DNA from: Floccularia luteovirens
Taxonomy: Eukaryota; Basidiomycota; Agaricomycetes; Agaricales; Squamanitaceae
Reading direction: 5' to 3'
DNA length: 64,000 bases
Assembly (NCBI GenBank): GCA_009739215.1
Contig: VSJF01000007.1
Coordinates: 1,302,001 to 1,366,000 of the forward strand
Shown: positions 58,782 through 64,000 of the stretch, piece by piece
How the letters are laid out: every line of letters begins with the position of its first letter
Numbering within the stretch: the first letter of the stretch is position 1
The notes under the pieces: model-generated
What the model saw: only the letters and a program-made list of their open reading frames with translations
Database searches by the model: none
What the model was told of the DNA's origin: nothing
Translations under genes and position numbers: made by a program

Positions 58782-59541
58782 CGTTGTCTAACGTGTCGTG
58801 GGGTGATCGGGTGGTTATCTTCTGCGCGCAAGACAACCAAGATAAGCATTTGTCAGTAGAGTTGCATGTTATGAAACCACCTTTTCTCGCGACGTTTTGG
58901 GACTTGTTATTTACAATATAACAGGTGTAAATGTTGGCCGAGTATTGAACAGGATAAACGAAAGGTAAGTAACTTATAAAGTAAACTGGAAATTAGAAAT
59001 TCGGAGAGTAATGACAACTTTGAACAAATAAGATAACGGTCCGAAACAATTACCATATGGGGATCAAGAATGTTATTAGCCTTATCATGTACGTACATTT
59101 ATATTGCTAGTTATGACGTTAAGTAGGTCTGATAGCTACTTAATGCACAATGAGATATGTATCGATGAAGGCTATGTACCTACACTAAGAAAAAAAACGT
59201 AAAATAAAAAAAATATAAACACTTGCGTTTGAAAACACCTTGTCATATACTAGCATTGAAGTTTTTAATAGATTATCCTTGGAACGGGGGAAATGCAGCA
59301 TCGTGTATATTGCTAGTGAGATGATATGAAATCAAAAAATTGTATGTTGTCTTGCCGCGTATTTCCAGGAATGTACAGATATACTGGGGCATCGAAGGTA
59401 TTATAGATATGAGTGGCGAGCAAAGAAAAAAGAACCAGAAGCAAAACCAAAACCAAGATAAAACCCAATCAAACATAAAAGAAATCCAGATCCAAAAACT
59501 CCATGAAAAAGAGAAACAAATGAAATGAATAATCATTCAGT
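58782..59541. other. Intergenic region, partly A-rich
   Basis: Urease promoter side and A-rich simple sequence around 59190-59230 and 59420-59525. I see no gene. Confidence 0.45.
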
Positions 59542-60677
59542 CTAGCCAGTCCTCTTGCCTTTCCCTCCTGGGACCTCCAGTGGCGATATAGGGCTCAAAC
59601 TATCGTCTGAAATGGCTGCCATGTCGGGACTTGTTATGTTTCCATCTGTACTTCTACTTGTCAACGGAGCTTCTACTTCGCCTTCACCGGGACTTGGGGC
59701 ACTTCTTCTTCTTCCAAGTAGACTCAGACTCCACCGATGTCGTTTCTTGATGAGACCTGGTGGGACTGGCGGGTTTGTAGGTGCCCGAAGTTTTGGATGG
59801 GTTGGGTTATAGTTCCGCACTTCAGGAGGTGGTGGGAACGAAGGAGGTAGTCGTATGACAGAAACTGGGTATATGGATGGGATTGTATTGTAGTAGTTTG
59901 TTGTTCCCAATGGTGGTGAATGGAACACACTTTGAGTTGAAGGGACATATGGGACTGGAGTGTTGATAGAAGTATTGGTAGAAGACGGGGAAGTATCCGG
60001 GAAAGGATACTCGAAACGATCTGTAGTGGTAGCAAAGGGAGTGCCGACAATCTGTGACGATGGTGAATGGAGGACGAGTTCCTTCAAATCGAGATTGGGC
60101 ATAGTGAGAGCCGTAGTTGGAGGAGATTTTGGGGACACAGATGCAGGGTTTGTGATTGCAGATTGAAGTTGCTATTGTGAAGATATAAAGACAAACTCTC
60201 AGAAAAGAAAAAACACAAAGCATAAAACATACAACTGGATTTACAGCGTGATCGATGACGTTTAGCTCCAATTTCTGAGGCTGGGAACCACTATCCACCA
60301 TATCTGTCACCGGATTCCGTCCGTCTCCATCGTTGATCATGATTTCTCTGGCAAAGCTGGCCTTCCAAGGATTAAAACTCGTCCGTCCTCTTCTTCTAGC
60401 ACCTAGATCCTTCCCTCTTTCTGTCACACTTTCAAGTGACCGAACAAACACGGGTGTACCCGAGTTGTAATTATTTCCATCTCTCAGTCCACTACCTTCC
60501 TGAACATTCCACATATCTGCAATCACATCACACATTCTGTCGAGTTCCACACAGCCTTCCCCCACCTCACAATATCCACCAACACAAGCAAGCACCTATC
60601 ACCCATCCTCTAAGCGTTGTCCTTTTCGGGCCGAATACCTGAACATGAAAATCGAAAGTATCCCACGCTTACGTGCA
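59542..60677 (-). CDS. Unrecognised Ser/Pro-rich protein
   Basis: A short start exon is modelled at ATG 60677 (ATGCAC then GTAAGC donor), joining VLACVGGYCEVGEGCVELDR MCDVIADMWNVQEG, then RRRGRTSFNPWKASFAREIM and LNVIDHAVNP. After an intron (about 60240-60165) comes a long Ser/Thr/Pro-rich part (SPSSTNTSINTPVPYVPSTQ), then KKRHRWSLSLLGRRRSAPSP and a C-terminus PLEVPGGKGKRTG. Composition suggests a disordered regulatory or scaffold protein. The start is uncertain because the first long exon follows an in-frame stop and an acceptor AG. No known domain. Confidence 0.5.
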
Positions 60678-61190
60678 TTTTTCACATCTAATTGAATTAC
60701 AGACGGGAAACCGCAACTGCAATCATTGTTATCAAAGGGGAGTATGGAATGGGTAGTAAGAGAGACAGTGGTGATTTTGAAGCTGTTTCCACTTTATATG
60801 GGGCCGTGGTTGATTATATAAAGGGCTTGCATTGTGCTGAACCGAAGAGTCCTCTATTCCGTAGGTCTAGACTCGGTCTAGGCCATATCGGCTTGGAGCC
60901 GTTCCTTGGTTTCCCACGCTCAGATTCACTGTGCACAGCTACAAAAAATCCAACTAACGCCGCCAATCGTTTATTGAATTATCAAAGAACCTGGTGTACT
61001 TACATATAGTAATGTATTTGATGTGATGTATTCGTACCCGAAAAAATTGACACTGGCTGTGTTTTAGGCAGAGACATCCGATTTTCTATTCTTAGTATCT
61101 TTAAATGACCCTCATCGACCCCACTCTGTAATTAATTTATGGGCATAGCCTTATATACCGGTTACGAAGACACGACTCAAAGCCGAAGTG
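60678..61190. other. Intergenic region
   Basis: About 510 bp. A 105-codon plus-strand stretch at 60692-61009 shows no motif and is probably chance. Confidence 0.35.
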
Positions 61191-61200
61191 AGTGTTACAA

Positions 61201-61990
61201 GTCTACTCTATGGAATCACTAACAACGTCTGTGATCCAGCTCGAGCCTCAACCAATTTACCCTCTATACATCCTAGCTAAGAAATACAGCACATTATCAT
61301 CAGAGGAGAATGTTCGTGGATACACATTCATCCTCGTCCTTTCTTTGTTGGGGTCGATAAAGAAGTTTTTGACATTCTAGCTCAAAATGGTGCCATGTGT
61401 TGAATCAATTGGGCGATGAAACAAAGCAAATTCGGGATATGTATTCTATTGATATTCCAAGTCATGGAGAATCAGCACTTGTAAATGAATGAAGAAATTT
61501 AGAGATGAATGTCTGTATCACCACCCCTTTCTCTTGGTTTCGTTTTGTTGATATGATATTGACACCATTTGTAGAGCTGTTAAGTCTTGTCTCTGGAGTG
61601 GTGCACACTTTCCTAACGGCTGGCCCAGAGAAAGGCGCACGCGTCGATTTCTCGAGGCGCTGTTTAGTGATGGTCGGGCAATGTATAATAAGGATAGCAG
61701 CCGTGTACGTATTACACCTTCCATATTTTTCGGTCTGTTAATCTCCACGATGCACATGTAGCTTCACAATTCAAAATCTCACAAACAGTATTCGCAGTCG
61801 AACCAGGAGTTGGTACGAAGCGTCAGCCGTTATATGCTAAAAGGACTATGGCAGTGGTTGCAGAACTTATCTCCAACGTGATGTATGGCGCTAGAATTGT
61901 TTTTGATTTACTTACAGACTCTGCAACGTTTACTCGGCCGAAATTGTAGTTCTGGGAACCCGCACATCGGTGTTATCTTTCCACCAACAT
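61201..61990 (+). pseudogene. Decayed paralogue of the alpha/beta hydrolase
   Basis: It is recognisable by comparison with the intact gene at 51.6-53.0 kb. MESLTTSVIQLEPQPIYPLY matches MAQLLTSTVTLEPQPNHPFH; YTFILVLSLLGSIKKF matches YTFILLHSIGSHKEVF after a frame change; IRDMYSIDIPSHGESALVNE matches IRDIYSIEIPNHGESALVNE; and HTFLTAGPEKGARVDFSRRC matches HTFLTAGSEKGACVDFSKRR. The nucleophile elbow GHSIGIAAV has become GQCIIRIAAV, so the catalytic serine is lost. At least two frame breaks and an in-frame stop are present. Orientation is opposite to the intact gene. Confidence 0.8.
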
Positions 61991-62248
61991 AGGCTTCCAC
62001 AGCTATTCAATTTTAGAGTCTGTTGAAATATGTTGGATGTCAAAGGCCGAGAAAGGAAATATTCCACGTGTTTTTGCATTGAAAGGAAACACATTGAAAT
62101 TTAAAAGGGATAAATTTCGTTTTGTAGATTATCTCAGTGTTCCGATGACCAAGGACTTCAGGATAAGAAAACTCCCATACTCTGTGCAATAAAAAAAGGC
62201 ACGTTTAGCTCGAATTTCAGACCCTCTTGTTCCTAATCTTCATAGCAA

Positions 62249-64000
62249 ATGTCACAGGTAATTGGCATTAACTCTAGTCTCTTGTTATATGTAGCCATTG
62301 CTACGTTGATATCCTACTTGTTTTTCAAAAAATCTGCGAGGGCGTTTCCCCTAGGCCCACCTGGAACTCCTATTTTTGGAATATCTAGGCAACTGCTCAG
62401 GACTGAAGCTTGGAAGACATATGCAGAATGGGGTCGGCAGTATGGTTGATATGTCCCGCCGGAATCAATGAATTTATTTAACTAACGCTTTCTAACATGT
62501 ATAGGCAATAAAGGGATCATCTCATTCCACATACTCGGTCGAAGAGTTATAGTGCTGAACTCTATTGAAGCTGTAACCGAGTTGTTCACCAAAAGGTCTC
62601 TTGCGTACTCTGATCGTCCTCTCAGTACAATGGGGCGTATTATGGAACGAGGAAATAGCATTTTTTCCATGTACGTAGGTTACCAATCTTACTTCTAGTC
62701 ATTTGATTGACCCCACCTCTTTCCATGATTTTTCAGTTCAAACAACGAGAGATTCAGAGCGTACAGGCGTCTAATGCAACAATCCTTCAACCCCACTGCA
62801 ACGCAGAAATATTGGGACGTGCATGATCGGGAGTCACGGATATTGGTTGATAACCTTTCCAAAACTCCCGAACGGTTCATGAACCATATTGATAGGTTTT
62901 TGTTTATTTGTTTTGGTTTTTTGGACGCTTTGTTGTATCTAATCAATAGTTTAAGGATGGCAGGTGCAGTAATCCTGAAGATTACCTATGGGTACACTGT
63001 AAAAGGTGAAAATGACCCAATGGTGAATCTCGCGAAGGAAGGCCTTAGAATTGCCTCGGTTGCTGCTACTCCTGGTTGGATAGTAGATTCGATACCTATT
63101 CGTGAGTATTCACTTTCTCTCCATCGGTATGAGGATATCAAAAGTTAACACTCTTGTTTTCAGTGAGGTTCCTCCCAGAATGGTTTCCTGGCGCAGGTTT
63201 CAAGCGACAAGCGAGACAATGGATGGCAGAGCTACATGCGAGGGAACGTATACCTCATGAATTCGTAAAACGTAACATTGTAAGTTTTTCTTTCCTTTGT
63301 TTAATTGTTGAGCAGAATATAATAGTCATAAATCCAGGCAAAGGGTACATTTATCCAGTCATACACGTCACGTCTCCTGGATCCAGAAGAAACGGACATA
63401 ACTCATCCCGAACACGAGGAGCATGTCAGGTGGTCAGCCGGTGCGCTTTACGGAGCTGGCGCAGATACGGTAAACTTGATATTTTCTTCAGTTCTTTATC
63501 ATTGATCCCATGCCAATACAGACATCTTCCATCATAGGAGGTTTTATATTTCTGATGATGCTATATCCAGTAGTGCAACATCGAGCCCAATCCGAGATAG
63601 ACCTCATTATTGCGAGGGAGAACAGGCTTCCTACTCTTTTCGACCGTCCATCGATGCCGTACCTAGAATGTGTTTTCAAAGAAGTTCTCCGTTGGATGAC
63701 TCCTGGGCCACTAGCGTCACCACGGTACACTGCAAAAGACGATATATATAAGGGTTATCTTATACCAGCTAAAGCAGCTGTATTTTCGAATCTCTGGGCT
63801 ATCACACACGATCCCTCCATTTACCCAAATCCTGATAAGTTTGACCCGGAACGATTCAACAGCCACATACCACAACGAGACCCTTCAACGATCATTTTTG
63901 GTTTTGGGCGTCGAAATTGTCCCGGACAGTATATGGCAGAATCGAATATATTCATACAAATGGCTATGATATTGGCTGTTTTGGATATAAAGAAGCCAGT
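62249..64000 (+). CDS. Cytochrome P450, microsomal, 3'-truncated by window edge
   Basis: Starts MSQVIGINSSLLLYVAIATL (membrane anchor), then the proline-rich hinge FPLGPPGTPIFGISRQL. Other landmarks: RVIVLNSIEAVTELFTKRSL, YSDRPLSTMGRIMERG, RAYRRLMQQSFNP, the I-helix ALYGAGADTTSSIIG (63450-63540, split by an intron), K-helix FKEVLRW with ExxR, the PERF-type FDPERFNSH, and the heme loop FGFGRRNCPGQYMAE with the ligand cysteine (about 63918). Introns begin at about 62448, 62670, 62896, 63103, 63280 and 63470. This arrangement fits the large agaricomycete P450 families annotated as O-methylsterigmatocystin oxidoreductase-like; substrate unknown. The last 30-40 residues lie beyond the window. No frame break. 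Confidence 0.9.

Noticed and set aside
60692..61009. Plus-strand 105-codon ORF
   Set aside because: No domain, no homologous neighbour and no supporting splice context; it overlaps what looks like a promoter region.

Overview
The window looks like nuclear DNA of a filamentous basidiomycete, most likely an agaricomycete. Genes are close together on both strands and almost all are cut by many short introns (about 45-70 nt, GT..AG). The recognisable proteins are eukaryotic and fungal in type: lanosterol 14-alpha-demethylase, PWP1, SPT2, a fused single-chain urease, homogentisate dioxygenase, a mitochondrial RNB exoribonuclease and fungal P450s. I saw no prokaryotic operon, CRISPR array, rRNA or tRNA. 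The species cannot be named from the sequence alone.

Layout. 0-5.5 kb: the 3' part of an STK16/ENV7-type kinase, a zinc-finger nucleolar-type protein (minus strand), and a DSS1-like RNB exoribonuclease divergent from it. 5.9-10.4 kb: a decayed WD40 relic carrying a 119-bp MITE, then broken coding-like fragments with no recognisable gene. 10.5-25 kb: an ordinary gene-dense block with PWP1, a small helical protein, CYP51/ERG11, homogentisate 1,2-dioxygenase, a DUF4112 protein, a GFA/CENP-V protein, a CFIm68-like RRM protein and a DUF4604 protein. 25.8-48.5 kb: a same-strand tandem array of seven major-facilitator (ZIFL/YCR023C-like) transporter genes. 48.7-64 kb: SPT2, three unrecognised proteins, an alpha/beta hydrolase and its decayed inverted paralogue, urease, and a P450 cut off by the window end.

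The transporter array is the most distinctive feature. Copies 1-5 are close relatives that repeat promoter, gene and 3' flank with a period of about 2.59 kb. Two insertions interrupt the period: about 3.3 kb holding a broken serine carboxypeptidase gene, and 1,289 bp of unrecognised DNA. Copies 6 and 7 are older and have their own N-termini. Copies 1, 3, 4, 6 and 7 read intact; copies 2 and 5 are broken. Copies 1-5 share an AGATAA (GATA-type) site 63-68 bp before the start codon.

Several genes (DSS1-like, carboxypeptidase, urease, transporters 2 and 5) are interrupted by 1-2 nt indels. These may be true pseudogenes or uncorrected assembly errors. The other detailed observations are a 10-nt microexon in homogentisate dioxygenase, a probable GC-AG intron completing a zinc finger, and CACGTG boxes before several housekeeping genes.
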